64,000 nucleotides of DNA from Flavobacterium sp. 123 (GCF_003634825.1 NZ_RBXD01000001.1:2378501-2442500); one strand, 5' to 3'; counted from the first letter of the stretch, positions 1 to 8,933 are shown. A program made the numbers and translations. The notes: a model not told the origin generated them from the letters alone.

Positions 1-131
1 TGACCATATATAAAACCGGTGTTTCTTACTTTGTCATAGAAAGAATCGGTAGTTTCATTTATCGCTTGTTCAGAAAACTTTTGTTTATAAAAAAATTTAT
101 CTATCCAGCCGGATGTTGATGGGTTAATCAT
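1..131 (-). CDS. N-terminal fragment of an unidentified protein (3' part outside window)
   Basis: An open frame starts at ATG (131 to 129) and runs off the left edge, giving 43 codons that begin MINPSTSGWIDKFFYKQKF. The fragment is polar and charged, with no signal peptide or membrane segment. I do not recognise the family. A TAGCTTTG -7-type box 18 bases upstream supports this start. It reads away from sodC, whose terminator lies between the two genes. Confidence 0.6.
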   Translation of the reverse strand, partial: MINPSTSGWIDKFFYKQKFSEQAINETTDSFYDKVRNTGFIYG

Positions 132-149
132 TGCTTTGATTTGAAAGTA

Positions 150-157
150 CAAAGCTA
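150..157 (-). promoter_or_regulatory. -7 promoter box (TAGCTTTG) for the left-edge gene
   Basis: The minus strand reads TAGCTTTG, which fits the Bacteroidota -7 consensus TAnnTTTG. It lies 18 bases before the ATG at 131. I see no convincing -33 TTG, so this is a candidate only. Confidence 0.4.
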
Positions 158-198
158 TGTTTTTTTGTGGTTTTCATATTAATTTAAAATTAAAAAAA

Positions 199-230
199 AA
201 CCATCTCGCTTTTATTGTGAGATGGTTTTT
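199..230 (-). terminator. Rho-independent terminator of sodC
   Basis: The arms AACCATCTC (199-207) and GAGATGGTT (219-227) form a stem. On the minus strand it is followed by a long T tract (the A run at 191-200). It lies 20 bases after the sodC stop codon. Confidence 0.85.
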
Positions 231-246
231 CCTAAGAAAATAATTT

Positions 247-774
247 CTATTTAATTATAGCAGAACAAGCTACTCTTGCGCCTGAATTTCCAGATGGTTG
301 AGTAGTAAAATCATCAGCACCTTGATGAACAATTAATCCTTTTCCAAGAATATCTTTTGAGGCATCACCACATCCTATGCACCATTCATCTGTTGTTAGC
401 GTTATAGTTCCATTCCCTTTTTCATCTGCTGTGAAGTTTCCTATATCGCCTTTGTGATATTCTCCAACTCCCCATTTTCCATGATTTTTAAAAGTTGGAT
501 TCCAATGTCCACCAGCCGAACTTCCATCTGCGGCTGTACAGTCTGATTTTTCATGAATATGGATAGCGTGAATACCTGGTTTTAAACCAGCTAATTTAGC
601 AACAAAAGTTACTTTTCCTTTTTTCTCTACAAAAGTTGCGGTTCCAGAAACAGTGCTATTACTTTTTGATTCAAAAGCAATATTTAATTCTTTAGTGTCA
701 GCTGATTTTGTATTCGTTTTGCATCCAATAATAATAGCAAAAACGACAGCGGTAGTGAGGATTATTTTTTTCAT
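247..774 (-). CDS. sodC: Superoxide dismutase [Cu-Zn], lipoprotein
   Basis: This enzyme converts superoxide to hydrogen peroxide and oxygen in the cell envelope. The 175-aa product begins with a lipoprotein signal ending at Cys18, so it is probably membrane-anchored. All metal ligands are visible: His72, His74, His90 and His150 for copper; bridging His90, His98, His107 and Asp110 for zinc. The disulfide pair is Cys79 and Cys170, and the active-site arginine is Arg167 in GARVAC. Two extra cysteines (Cys132, Cys135) lie in a WCIGCGD segment. It is monocistronic, with its own terminator downstream. The family assignment is secure. Confidence 0.95.
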   Translation of the reverse strand: MKKIILTTAVVFAIIIGCKTNTKSADTKELNIAFESKSNSTVSGTATFVEKKGKVTFVAKLAGLKPGIHAIHIHEKSDCTAADGSSAGGHWNPTFKNHGKWGVGEYHKGDIGNFTADEKGNGTITLTTDEWCIGCGDASKDILGKGLIVHQGADDFTTQPSGNSGARVACSAIIK

Positions 775-867
775 AAATATGTTTGGATTGATTATTTGTA
801 TAAAATTACATATAAATAAAATGTGTTTATTTAAAGTTGTCTTAAATCTTCATTCAAATTGAATTAA

Positions 868-903
868 AAACCGCATCTATTCCTGATGAACAGATGCGGT
901 CTT
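868..903 (-). terminator. Terminator of the beta-oxidation operon
   Basis: The arms ACCGCATCT (870-878) and AGATGCGGT (892-900) form a hairpin. On the minus strand it is followed by a T-rich run. It lies about 30 bases beyond the acyl-CoA dehydrogenase stop. Confidence 0.8.
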
Positions 904-932
904 TTAAATTTTCATTAGGATTTCCCTTAATT

Positions 933-2723
933 TTAGAAGCAATATTCGTTTTCGGCTACTAATTTAGAAGTTATAATTTCTCTTAGCGCTACGATGTTTG
1001 GCATATTCGTATATTTAGTAAAACGACGTAATCCCATTAACATCATGCGTTGTTCATCACCTTCGGCAAATGAGATAATGCTTTCTTTTCCTTTTTGAGT
1101 TACTATATCAACAGCTTTGTATAAGTATAATTTCGCCATAGCAATTTGCTCTTGTACTTTAGCTTCGCCTTCTTTTTTAGCTAATTTTTCTGTTCTCAAA
1201 AGGGTTGATTCAGCCATGTAAATTTCAATCAAAATATCTGAAGCAGCCATTAGTAATTGTTGATGTGCATCTAAATCAGGACCGTATTTTTGAACAGCGC
1301 CACCAGCAACCATAAGAAATGCTTTTTTCAATTTACCAACCATTTCTTTTTCTTCTGCAAATAATTCTGAATAATCTGGAGTATCAAATGAAGGAATTCC
1401 CATTAATTCTTCTTGAACTTTTGAAGCTGGTCCTAATAAGTCAACATGACCTTTCATTGCTTTTTTGATTAGCATACCAACAGAAAGCATTCTGTTAATT
1501 TCATTAGTTCCTTCATAAATACGAGCAATTCTTGCGTCCCTCCAAGCACTTTCCATCGGAGTATCTTCTGAAAATCCCATACCTCCAAAAATCTGAATCC
1601 CTTCATCAGCACAATTTTGAACATCTTCAGAGACTGCTACTTTCAAAATGGAGCATTCGATAGCATATTCTTCAACTCCTTTTAATTCTGCTTCCTGATG
1701 TGTTGCGCCTTCTGCTTCTCTAATTGCAATTCGATCTTCAATATCTTTTGCAGCTCTGTATGAAGCACTTTCGCCAGCATAACAACTAGTTGCCATTTCG
1801 GCTAGTTTATATCGAATAGCACCAAACTGAGCGATTGGAGTATTAAATTGCATTCTTTCATTTGCATATTTTATTCCGCCAGTAGTTACTCTACGTTGAG
1901 CGTCAAGGCAAGCAGCTGCTAACTTGATACGTCCTACGTTCAGAGCATTCATGGCTATTTTGAAACCATTTCCTCTTTCAGAAAGCATGTTTTCAACAGG
2001 AATTTTTGTTTCATTGAAGAAAACTTGACGTGTTGAAGAGGCACGAATACCCAATTTATGCTCTTCTTCTCCCATTGAAATTCCATTGTCTGTAGTATTT
2101 TCTAGAATGAAACCAGTAATATTTTTATCATCACCAATACGAGCAAAAACAATAAACAACGAACAAAAACCTGCATTCGAAATCCACATTTTCTGACCTG
2201 TAATTTTGTAATGTGTTCCATCGTCTGATAAAACAGCTTTTGTCTTTCCTGAATTGGCATCAGATCCCGCACCTGGCTCTGTCAAGCAATAAGCACCAAA
2301 CCATTCCCCTGAAGCTAATTTAGGTACGTATTTTTGTTTTTGTTCTTCTGTTCCATACAATGTGATTGGCATAGTTCCAATTCCAGTATGTGCTCCAAAA
2401 GCAGTTGAGAAAGAACCGGTTGCCCCCGAAATATAATCGCAAACAAGCATTGTTGAAACAAATCCCATTCCTAATCCACCATAAGCTTCAGGAACTGCCA
2501 CTCCAAGAAGTCCAAGTTCCCCTGCTTTACGCATACTTTCCTCCGTAAAAGCGTAGTCTTTGTTTTCAAAACGATTTTTGTTTGGCCAAATTTCTTTGTC
2601 CACAAACTCTTTTACAGAGTCACGCATCATTAATTGCTCATCAGAAAAATCTTCTGGGGTGAAGATATCTTCGCATTTTGTTTCTTTTACAAGGAATTGA
2701 CCTCCTCTAGTTTTGTCGCTCAT
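933..2723 (-). CDS. Acyl-CoA dehydrogenase (VLCAD/ACAD9-like length)
   Basis: This FAD enzyme performs the first step of fatty-acid beta-oxidation, forming trans-2-enoyl-CoA. At 596 aa it is longer than the usual 380-aa family. It has a C-terminal helical extension (about residues 430-596), as in very-long-chain acyl-CoA dehydrogenases. Visible motifs include the flavin-binding YCLTEPGAGSD segment (about residues 145-155) and RIYEGTNEIN near residue 403, where the Glu of YEGT is the expected catalytic base. It is the last gene of the marR operon and is followed by a terminator. Chain-length specificity is inferred only from size. Confidence 0.92.
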   Translation of the reverse strand: MSDKTRGGQFLVKETKCEDIFTPEDFSDEQLMMRDSVKEFVDKEIWPNKNRFENKDYAFTEESMRKAGELGLLGVAVPEAYGGLGMGFVSTMLVCDYISGATGSFSTAFGAHTGIGTMPITLYGTEEQKQKYVPKLASGEWFGAYCLTEPGAGSDANSGKTKAVLSDDGTHYKITGQKMWISNAGFCSLFIVFARIGDDKNITGFILENTTDNGISMGEEEHKLGIRASSTRQVFFNETKIPVENMLSERGNGFKIAMNALNVGRIKLAAACLDAQRRVTTGGIKYANERMQFNTPIAQFGAIRYKLAEMATSCYAGESASYRAAKDIEDRIAIREAEGATHQEAELKGVEEYAIECSILKVAVSEDVQNCADEGIQIFGGMGFSEDTPMESAWRDARIARIYEGTNEINRMLSVGMLIKKAMKGHVDLLGPASKVQEELMGIPSFDTPDYSELFAEEKEMVGKLKKAFLMVAGGAVQKYGPDLDAHQQLLMAASDILIEIYMAESTLLRTEKLAKKEGEAKVQEQIAMAKLYLYKAVDIVTQKGKESIISFAEGDEQRMMLMGLRRFTKYTNMPNIVALREIITSKLVAENEYCF

Positions 2724-2740
2724 GACTTTGTTATTTTAAA

Positions 2741-2762
2741 TTTTGAATTATAAATTTTAAAT
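2741..2762. repeat. 22-bp AT-rich intergenic repeat, copy 1
   Basis: This 22-mer is identical to 4351-4372. Each copy lies 18 bp (copy 1) or 16 bp (copy 2) upstream of a start codon in the same operon, before acyl-CoA dehydrogenase and before thiolase. Related AAATTTAAAATTT tracts occur at 3122-3150 and 4381-4420. Function is unknown; such tracts may be translation-initiation spacers or repeat debris. Confidence 0.6.
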
Positions 2763-3121
2763 TATTTTGTATTGTCTTCCTGTGAAGTTTTAATAATTTT
2801 TGTTATTATATTTAATATGTGTTCAATTTCAATCAAATAATTTGACATTGAAATTGTTGTCAGGTTGGATTTGTCTAATAAACGCAACCAATATTTTGTT
2901 TCTCTGGCTTCTTTTGAGGCAATTGACATTTTATTAATGAAATCTTTTCTTGATTGTGCAGCAATTGCTTCTTCAATATTAGCTCCAATACTTGTTGCAG
3001 ATCTTAGTATTTGTTTTGAAATAATGAATTCATTTTCTTTTTTTAGCTGAGTAAAAAGATTCACTATTGATAATGCAAAATCAAAAGTTTTTATAGCAAT
3101 TATATTTTCTTTTACACTCAT
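2762..3121 (-). CDS. Four-helix-bundle protein (S23/IVP family)
   Basis: The 119-aa product belongs to the four-helix-bundle family first described from 23S rRNA intervening sequences, also related to the Avd accessory protein of diversity-generating retroelements. The sequence shows amphipathic helices and the family-typical ATSIGANIEEA segment near residues 41-52, followed by FINKMSIASKEARETKYWLRLL. The biochemical role is unknown. It lies between thiolase and acyl-CoA dehydrogenase, with gaps of 32 and 38 bp filled by AT repeats. It looks inserted into an otherwise metabolic operon. I see no reverse transcriptase nearby. Confidence 0.85.
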   Translation of the reverse strand: MSVKENIIAIKTFDFALSIVNLFTQLKKENEFIISKQILRSATSIGANIEEAIAAQSRKDFINKMSIASKEARETKYWLRLLDKSNLTTISMSNYLIEIEHILNIITKIIKTSQEDNTK

Positions 3122-3153
3122 CTAAAATTTAAAATTTATCATTTAAAATAAGT

Positions 3154-4335
3154 CTATAACAACTCGTATATCCCCGCTGAACCTTGCCCAGTTCCCACAC
3201 ACATACTTACAATTCCATATTTACTTCCTCTTCTTTTCATTTCATCAAATAATTGTACAGAAAGTTTAGCACCAGTACAACCCAGCGGATGGCCTAAAGC
3301 AATTGCTCCACCATTGACATTAATGATATCAGGATTTAGATTTAATTCGCGTGTAACGGCTAATGCTTGTGATGCAAATGCTTCATTTAATTCGATTAAA
3401 TCAATATCATTCAAAGTTAAACCTGCTTGTTTTAAGGCTTTTGGAATTGCTTTTACCGGTCCAATTCCCATAATTCGTGGTTCTACTCCAGCCGAAGCAA
3501 AGTTTACCAAACGAGCAATAGGAGTGAGGTTCAATTCTTTGACCATTTCTTCACTCATAATTAAAACAAATGCGGCACCATCACTCATTTGAGAAGAATT
3601 TCCTGCTGTAACACTTCCGTCAGCAGCAAAAACAGGTCTTAAACCAGCTAATGCTTCTACAGATGTTCCTGCTCTTGGACCTTCATCTTTATTTACGATA
3701 TAAGATTTGGATTCTTTCTTACCGTTTTCATTAATAAATGTTTGTTCAATTGTGATTGGAACAATTTGTTTGTCAAATTTACCTTCGGCTTGTGCTTTCA
3801 GGGCTTTCATATGTGAGTTGTAAGCAAATTCATCTTGATCTGCTCTTGAGATGTTGTATTGTTTGGCAACGGCCTCAGCTGTTAGCCCCATTCCCCAATA
3901 GTAATCCTCGTTACCTGCTTTTGCAACCGCATAATCAGGAGTAGGTTTGTATCCACCCATCGGAATAAAGCTCATGCTTTCAGCACCACCTGCAATGATA
4001 CAATCAGCCATTCCAGATTGGATTTTAGCGGTTGCCATCCCAATTGTTTCTAATCCTGAAGCGCAATATCTATTTACAGTAACACCCGGCACATCTTCAA
4101 TTTTTAATCCCATTAAGGAAATTAATCGTCCTATGTTTAACCCTTGTTCGGCTTCTGGCATCGCATTTCCAACCATGACATCGTCAATACGCTTTTTGTC
4201 AAAATCAGGCAATTCATTCATCATAAACGCAATGGTTTCTGCTGCTAATTCATCAGGACGTTTAAATCTGAACACCCCTTTTGGGGCTTTCCCCACGGCG
4301 GTTCTGTATGCTTTAACTATATAGGCTGTTTTCAT
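3154..4335 (-). CDS. Acetyl-CoA C-acyltransferase (3-ketoacyl-CoA thiolase)
   Basis: This thiolase cleaves 3-ketoacyl-CoA with CoA, the last step of beta-oxidation. The 393-aa length is standard. Catalytic residues are visible: nucleophile Cys91 (NRYCASGLE), His349 in GHPLGCTGA, and Cys379 in CVGTGQG. It lies in the operon directly after the FadN-like gene (80-bp gap). It is distinguished from acetoacetyl-CoA thiolase only by context, so the fatty-acid role is partly inferred. Confidence 0.93.
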   Translation of the reverse strand: MKTAYIVKAYRTAVGKAPKGVFRFKRPDELAAETIAFMMNELPDFDKKRIDDVMVGNAMPEAEQGLNIGRLISLMGLKIEDVPGVTVNRYCASGLETIGMATAKIQSGMADCIIAGGAESMSFIPMGGYKPTPDYAVAKAGNEDYYWGMGLTAEAVAKQYNISRADQDEFAYNSHMKALKAQAEGKFDKQIVPITIEQTFINENGKKESKSYIVNKDEGPRAGTSVEALAGLRPVFAADGSVTAGNSSQMSDGAAFVLIMSEEMVKELNLTPIARLVNFASAGVEPRIMGIGPVKAIPKALKQAGLTLNDIDLIELNEAFASQALAVTRELNLNPDIINVNGGAIALGHPLGCTGAKLSVQLFDEMKRRGSKYGIVSMCVGTGQGSAGIYELL

Positions 4336-4350
4336 GACTATTATTTTGAA

Positions 4351-4372
4351 TTTTGAATTATAAATTTTAAAT
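4351..4372. repeat. 22-bp AT-rich intergenic repeat, copy 2
   Basis: This is identical to 2741-2762 and lies just upstream of the thiolase start at 4335. Confidence 0.6.
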
Positions 4373-4415
4373 GAAGCTCATTCATACTTTATAATTCATA
4401 ATTTATAATTAAAAA

Positions 4416-6806
4416 TTAATTTCTTAACGGTTTCCCTTTGGTTAACATATATTGAATGCGTTCCAATGTTTTCCTTTCTGTGCAAAGAGATAAAAAAGCT
4501 TCGCGTTCAATGTCTAGTAAATATTGTTCCGATACTAATGTTGGTTCAGATAAATCGCCACCAGCCATAACATAAGCCAGTTTATTGGCTATTTTTTTGT
4601 CGTGTTCTGAGATGTATTTCCCAGCCTGCATTTGGTCGGTTCCTACTAAGAACATTCCTAAAGCTTGTTTCCCTAAAACTTTCACATCATTTCTGCGAAT
4701 TGGTTGTGTGTAACCTGCTTCTGCCATTAATAAAGCGTGTTTTTTAGCTTCGGCAATTTGGCGGTCTTTATTAACAACAACTATATCTTTTCCGTGTTGT
4801 AGAATTCCTAAGTCAAAAGCTTCATGCGCTGATGTAGAAACTTTTGCCATAGCTACGGTTAAGAAATATTCTTGTAAAACATTTAATTCGACATCATTTT
4901 TTCGGAATAAATCGGATGCTCTCAACGTCATTTCTTTTGATCCTCCACCACCTGGAATTACACCAACTCCAAATTCGACTAATCCAATATAGGACTCGGC
5001 TGCTGCAACTACTTTGTCTGCATGTAAACTCATTTCGCAACCACCTCCTAATGTCATTCCGTGCGGAGCAACGATTACTGGAATTCCAGAATAACGTACG
5101 CGCATCATGGTATCTTGGAACATTTTGATAGCCATATTTAATTCGTCATATTCTTGTTCAACAGCCATCATAAATATCATTCCGATGTTTGCTCCAACAG
5201 AGAAATTAGCTCCTTGATTCCCTATTACTAAACCTTGATGTTCTTTTTCGGCTAAATCAATGGCTTTGTTGATGGCTTGCAAAACATCACCACCAATGGT
5301 ATTCATTTTAGATTGGAATTCTAAATTCAAAATTCCGTCTCCTAAATCTTGAATAATAGCACCACTATTTCCCCATACTTTTTTAGTTTCACGAATGTTG
5401 TTCAGAATAATAAACGCATCTTGTCCGGGAACTTTGGTTTGCGATTTTGTTGGGATATTGTAGAAAAAAGTGGCTCCTTCTTTAACAGAATAAAAACTAG
5501 AACTTCCTGAAGCTAACATATCATTCACCCAAGCGGCAGGCTCAAGACCTTCGGCTTTCATAATTTCAATTCCTTTTGCGACACCAATTGCATCCCAAAT
5601 TTCGAATGGGCCATTTTCCCAGCCGAAACCTGCCTTCATCGCATCATCAATTTTGTATAATTCATCCGAAATTTCAGGTACTCTATTAGAAACATAGGCA
5701 AACATTCCGGCAAAGCTTTTTCTGTAAAATTCACCAGCTTTATCCGTTCCTTTTACTAAAACCTTAAAACGATTAATAGGTTTGTCAATGGTTTTTGTTA
5801 ATTCTAAAGTAGCAAACGAAGCTTTTTTGGCAGGACGATATTCTAAAGTGTTCAAATCCAAAGACAAGATATCCTTATCTACTTTTTTATAAAAGCCTTG
5901 ACCAGTTTTGCTTCCTAACCATTTATTTTCCATCATTTTTGTGATGAAATCAGGTAGTTTGAATAGCTCGTGAGCTTCGTCATTTGGACAGTTTTCGTAG
6001 ATTCCGTTCGCAACATGCACTAAAGTGTCTAATCCAACAACATCAACGGTTCTGAAAGTTGCTGATTTTGGTCTTCCAATAACTGGCCCAGTCAGCTTAT
6101 CTACTTCTTCAATGGTTAATCCCATTTCTTTGACCAAATGAAACAAACTTTGGATTCCAAAAATTCCAATTCTATTCCCGATAAATGCAGGAGTATCTTT
6201 TGCCACTACCGAAGTTTTACCTAAGAATTTGGAACCATAATCAGTAAGGAAATCTAGAACTTCAATTGCAGTTTGTGGTCCAGGAATGATTTCAAATAAT
6301 TTCAAATAGCGTGCAGGATTAAAAAAGTGTGTCCCACAAAAATGTTTTTGAAAATCTTCAGATCTTCCTTCACTCATAAAATGAATTGGAATTCCTGAGG
6401 TGTTTGAAGTAACCAAAGTACCTGGTTTTCTGAATTTTTCTATTTGTTCAAAAACTGTTTTTTTAATATCTAAACGCTCCACAACAACTTCAATAATCCA
6501 GTCGACAGCGGCAATTTTAGCCATATCATCCGTAGTATTTCCTGTTGTTATCCTATTAGCAAACTTTTGATTGTAGATAGGTGAAGGCTTTGATTTCAAT
6601 GAATTGGCTAAATGCTCATTCACTAATCGGTTTCTAACAATTTTGCTTTCTAAGGTCAATCCTTTTTTTATTTCAGCTTCAGTAAGCTCTCTAGGGGCAA
6701 TATCCAAGAGTAATACTTCAACTCCAATATTAGCAAAATGGCACGCAATTCCAGAACCCATGATTCCGGATCCGATTATTGCAACTTTTTTAACTGTGCG
6801 TTTCAT
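4416..6806 (-). CDS. 3-hydroxyacyl-CoA dehydrogenase / enoyl-CoA hydratase, FadN-like
   Basis: This bifunctional beta-oxidation protein hydrates enoyl-CoA and oxidises the 3-hydroxyacyl-CoA. The 796-aa chain starts with an NAD Rossmann motif (IGSGIMGSGIA, residues 10-20), followed by the HADH C-terminal domains. A crotonase domain lies at about residues 480-690, with HGMTLGGGCEMSLHAD near residue 580. This domain order (dehydrogenase first, hydratase last) is that of Bacillus FadN, the reverse of E. coli FadB. The start overlaps the end of marR by 17 bp, which suggests translational coupling. Confidence 0.92.
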   Translation of the reverse strand: MKRTVKKVAIIGSGIMGSGIACHFANIGVEVLLLDIAPRELTEAEIKKGLTLESKIVRNRLVNEHLANSLKSKPSPIYNQKFANRITTGNTTDDMAKIAAVDWIIEVVVERLDIKKTVFEQIEKFRKPGTLVTSNTSGIPIHFMSEGRSEDFQKHFCGTHFFNPARYLKLFEIIPGPQTAIEVLDFLTDYGSKFLGKTSVVAKDTPAFIGNRIGIFGIQSLFHLVKEMGLTIEEVDKLTGPVIGRPKSATFRTVDVVGLDTLVHVANGIYENCPNDEAHELFKLPDFITKMMENKWLGSKTGQGFYKKVDKDILSLDLNTLEYRPAKKASFATLELTKTIDKPINRFKVLVKGTDKAGEFYRKSFAGMFAYVSNRVPEISDELYKIDDAMKAGFGWENGPFEIWDAIGVAKGIEIMKAEGLEPAAWVNDMLASGSSSFYSVKEGATFFYNIPTKSQTKVPGQDAFIILNNIRETKKVWGNSGAIIQDLGDGILNLEFQSKMNTIGGDVLQAINKAIDLAEKEHQGLVIGNQGANFSVGANIGMIFMMAVEQEYDELNMAIKMFQDTMMRVRYSGIPVIVAPHGMTLGGGCEMSLHADKVVAAAESYIGLVEFGVGVIPGGGGSKEMTLRASDLFRKNDVELNVLQEYFLTVAMAKVSTSAHEAFDLGILQHGKDIVVVNKDRQIAEAKKHALLMAEAGYTQPIRRNDVKVLGKQALGMFLVGTDQMQAGKYISEHDKKIANKLAYVMAGGDLSEPTLVSEQYLLDIEREAFLSLCTERKTLERIQYMLTKGKPLRN

Positions 6807-7248
6807 TTTCTGATTGATTAAATATATTTTTGTCTTGAATTAATTCATTGATGATTTCAGCTACTTCAATAAAATGCTGAAGTTTCTCATCTGTTATATG
6901 TTGTTTGACAGTTTCATTGAATTTTAAAACAGTGTTCTTTGATAATTCTCTTTTTTCTTTACCAAATTCCGTAAGGTATATAAGCACACCTCGACCATCA
7001 AAAGGATTTTTCTTTCGTAATATTAATCCTTTTTCTTCCATCGATTTTAAAGTTCTCGTAAGGCTGGTTGCTTCCATTCCCATTTTTGGTCCTAATGAAG
7101 TTGAAGGTGTTCCTTTTTCCTTATCCATGCTTAATAACGCAAACCCTGTCGCCATGGTTGCTCCGTATTTAGCGGCTTCTTCGTTATACATTCTTGAGAC
7201 TGCTTGCCAAGTTGCTCTCAATATGTAATCAATTGTTTTATCTTTCAT
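6790..7248 (-). CDS. MarR-family transcriptional regulator of the beta-oxidation operon
   Basis: The 152-aa winged-helix protein has the MarR DNA-binding region at about residues 48-105 (GPKMGMEATSLTRTLKSME, then the wing KKNPFDGRGVLIYLT). It heads the fatty-acid operon and overlaps the next gene by 17 bp. The likely role is repression relieved by an acyl-CoA or fatty acid, by analogy with other operon-leading MarR proteins; the ligand is inference. A perfect 12-bp palindrome in its own promoter suggests autoregulation. Confidence 0.88.
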   Translation of the reverse strand: MKDKTIDYILRATWQAVSRMYNEEAAKYGATMATGFALLSMDKEKGTPSTSLGPKMGMEATSLTRTLKSMEEKGLILRKKNPFDGRGVLIYLTEFGKEKRELSKNTVLKFNETVKQHITDEKLQHFIEVAEIINELIQDKNIFNQSENETHS

Positions 7249-7266
7249 AATTAACTATATCGATTT

Positions 7267-7298
7267 CAAATATAATAAAAAAATACTATGCATGCATA
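7267..7298 (-). promoter_or_regulatory. Promoter and candidate MarR operator
   Basis: The minus strand has TATATTTG at 7267-7274, a perfect TAnnTTTG -7 box, 19 bases before the marR ATG. The perfect palindrome TATGCATGCATA (7287-7298) lies where the -33 region would be. A regulator bound there would block the promoter. Assignment to the MarR protein is inferred from position. Confidence 0.6.
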
Positions 7299-7329
7299 AT
7301 ATTTTTTTGATTTTTAAGTAAATAAGTAA

Positions 7330-7357
7330 AAAAAAACTCTTCTGCTTAAGAAGAGCT
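7330..7357 (-). terminator. Terminator of the 130-aa membrane protein gene
   Basis: The arms CTCTTCT (7337-7343) and AGAAGAG (7349-7355) form a stem, with a T tract on the minus strand. It lies 22 bases past the stop at 7379. Confidence 0.75.
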
Positions 7358-7378
7358 TTCTGAGGAGGTTTATATTCT

Positions 7379-7771
7379 TTATTTTATTTTCCCACTGACT
7401 AATGCTATGGTAGAGCCAACTATTGCAGACATTACAACTGTTATTGCAGTGTCTAAAGCCATTAATTGGATGTTGAGTTCATCCATTGTTTTCATTGAAT
7501 TTGCAAAAAAAGAAAAATATAAAGCTATAAATAATCCAATGATTGCACCCGAGCTTAGACCTGTTTTCCAATTTGAAATGTGTGCCCATTTTATAAAAAT
7601 ATAAGACAATAAAAATCCGAAAGTCATGCATCCTAGAAAGATAAGCAACATGTTTTCGGTGCCATTTGAAGGAAATGAATCTTTAAATAGGATTCCGTAA
7701 AATAACCACCCTAAAATAAATTCAATAAATCCTCCTGCAATTCCTGAAATCACAAAGTTTTTTACATTCAT
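7379..7771 (-). CDS. Small four-TM membrane protein (DUF1761-like)
   Basis: The 130-aa protein has four hydrophobic segments, near residues 5-27, 42-62, 72-92 and 105-127. A short polar loop (KDSFPSNGTEN) follows the first segment. The pattern resembles DUF1761 membrane proteins, but I cannot confirm this. It is monocistronic, with its own terminator. No function is proposed. Confidence 0.7.
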   Translation of the reverse strand: MNVKNFVISGIAGGFIEFILGWLFYGILFKDSFPSNGTENMLLIFLGCMTFGFLLSYIFIKWAHISNWKTGLSSGAIIGLFIALYFSFFANSMKTMDELNIQLMALDTAITVVMSAIVGSTIALVSGKIK

Positions 7772-7864
7772 AATTTTATATTTTATTGGTTAACGAAATA
7801 AAAGTATAAAAAATAAATGTAAGACGCTGTTTTTTAGGCGTTTAATTTTTTTCAAGTAAATCAA

Positions 7865-8917
7865 TTATTTTTTATTGAAAGTACCATTATCAACATCTTT
7901 TAAAAAGGTAATCAATCCTTTAAAATAGGTTTTCTGATCATCATATTGTGAAAGATGGCTTCCGTTTGGACAGAATAAGAATCGTCCGTTTTGCACTTCG
8001 TTAGCAATCCATTTCATGTGCTCTGGATCCATAGTGTCGTATTTTGAACCGATGCTAAGTGTTGGAACTGATAATGTTTTCAATCTAGCTTTTACATCCC
8101 AATTTTTTAGAGAAGCATTTCCTGTAATACCAAATTCGCTATGCCCTTGCATGAACACATATACACTAGGATTTATGTGTTTGAAACATCTATTTATTGA
8201 TTCTGGCCATTCTTCAAGAGGTTTTCTAAGAATGTGTTCCGTATAATAATATTTAAAAAGTAGTTCGCTGTATTTTGGATTATCAAAATCATTATTTTTC
8301 TCAATATCCTGAAGTTGTTTTAAAATTTTTGGATTCATTTGTGGTCCAAGAACTTTTTGAGCATAGGCATTGTATTCAGGAATACTGGCCATCATATTTG
8401 AAATTATCAAGCCTTTTAAATTCTTTTGGTATTTCAATGCATATTCCATGGCAAGAATTCCTCCCCAGGATTGTCCTAGCAAATAAAAATTTGAACGATC
8501 ACAACCTAAAGCGATTCGAACTTGTTCCACTTCCTCAACAAAACGTTCATTAGTCCACAAACTATTGTCATTAGGCTGGTCACTGTAATAGGAACCTAGT
8601 TGATCGTAATAGATGTATTCAATACTTTCATTAGGCAAATATCCATCGAAACATTCGTAAAGTTCGTGTGTAAGTCCTGGTCCACCATGAAGTAATAAAA
8701 CTTTAATTTTAGGGTTATTCCCAACTGTTTTTGTCCAAACTTTAAAGGTTCCTTTTGGAGTTTTTATAGGAATCATTTTGATACCCCCAGTAAATTGATC
8801 ATCACGTTTTGAAAAGTCTAAATACCCTTCTTTTACAGTATTATTATTTGATTTTTCTTGACAATTAGAAAATAATAAAAGGGCTACTATTGCGAAAATT
8901 AAAGTATTTAGTTTCAT
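7865..8917 (-). CDS. Proline iminopeptidase-like alpha/beta hydrolase (S33), lipoprotein
   Basis: The 350-aa alpha/beta hydrolase has a lipoprotein signal ending at Cys19. The oxyanion-hole motif is LLHGGPG (residues 75-81). The nucleophile is Ser150 in GQSWGG, with Asp294 in SKYDTMD and His321 in GSHLSQYD completing the triad. These match the S33 proline iminopeptidase family, which releases N-terminal proline or other small amide/ester substrates. It starts 16 bp after the acyl-CoA ligase stop codon, so the two are probably cotranscribed. The substrate cannot be read from the sequence. Confidence 0.88.
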   Translation of the reverse strand: MKLNTLIFAIVALLLFSNCQEKSNNNTVKEGYLDFSKRDDQFTGGIKMIPIKTPKGTFKVWTKTVGNNPKIKVLLLHGGPGLTHELYECFDGYLPNESIEYIYYDQLGSYYSDQPNDNSLWTNERFVEEVEQVRIALGCDRSNFYLLGQSWGGILAMEYALKYQKNLKGLIISNMMASIPEYNAYAQKVLGPQMNPKILKQLQDIEKNNDFDNPKYSELLFKYYYTEHILRKPLEEWPESINRCFKHINPSVYVFMQGHSEFGITGNASLKNWDVKARLKTLSVPTLSIGSKYDTMDPEHMKWIANEVQNGRFLFCPNGSHLSQYDDQKTYFKGLITFLKDVDNGTFNKK

Positions 8918-8933
8918 ATCGTTTTTTTAGATG

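Noticed and set aside
2762..3121. Diversity-generating retroelement suggested by the Avd-like four-helix-bundle protein
   Set aside because: No reverse transcriptase, template repeat or variable repeat is present in the window.
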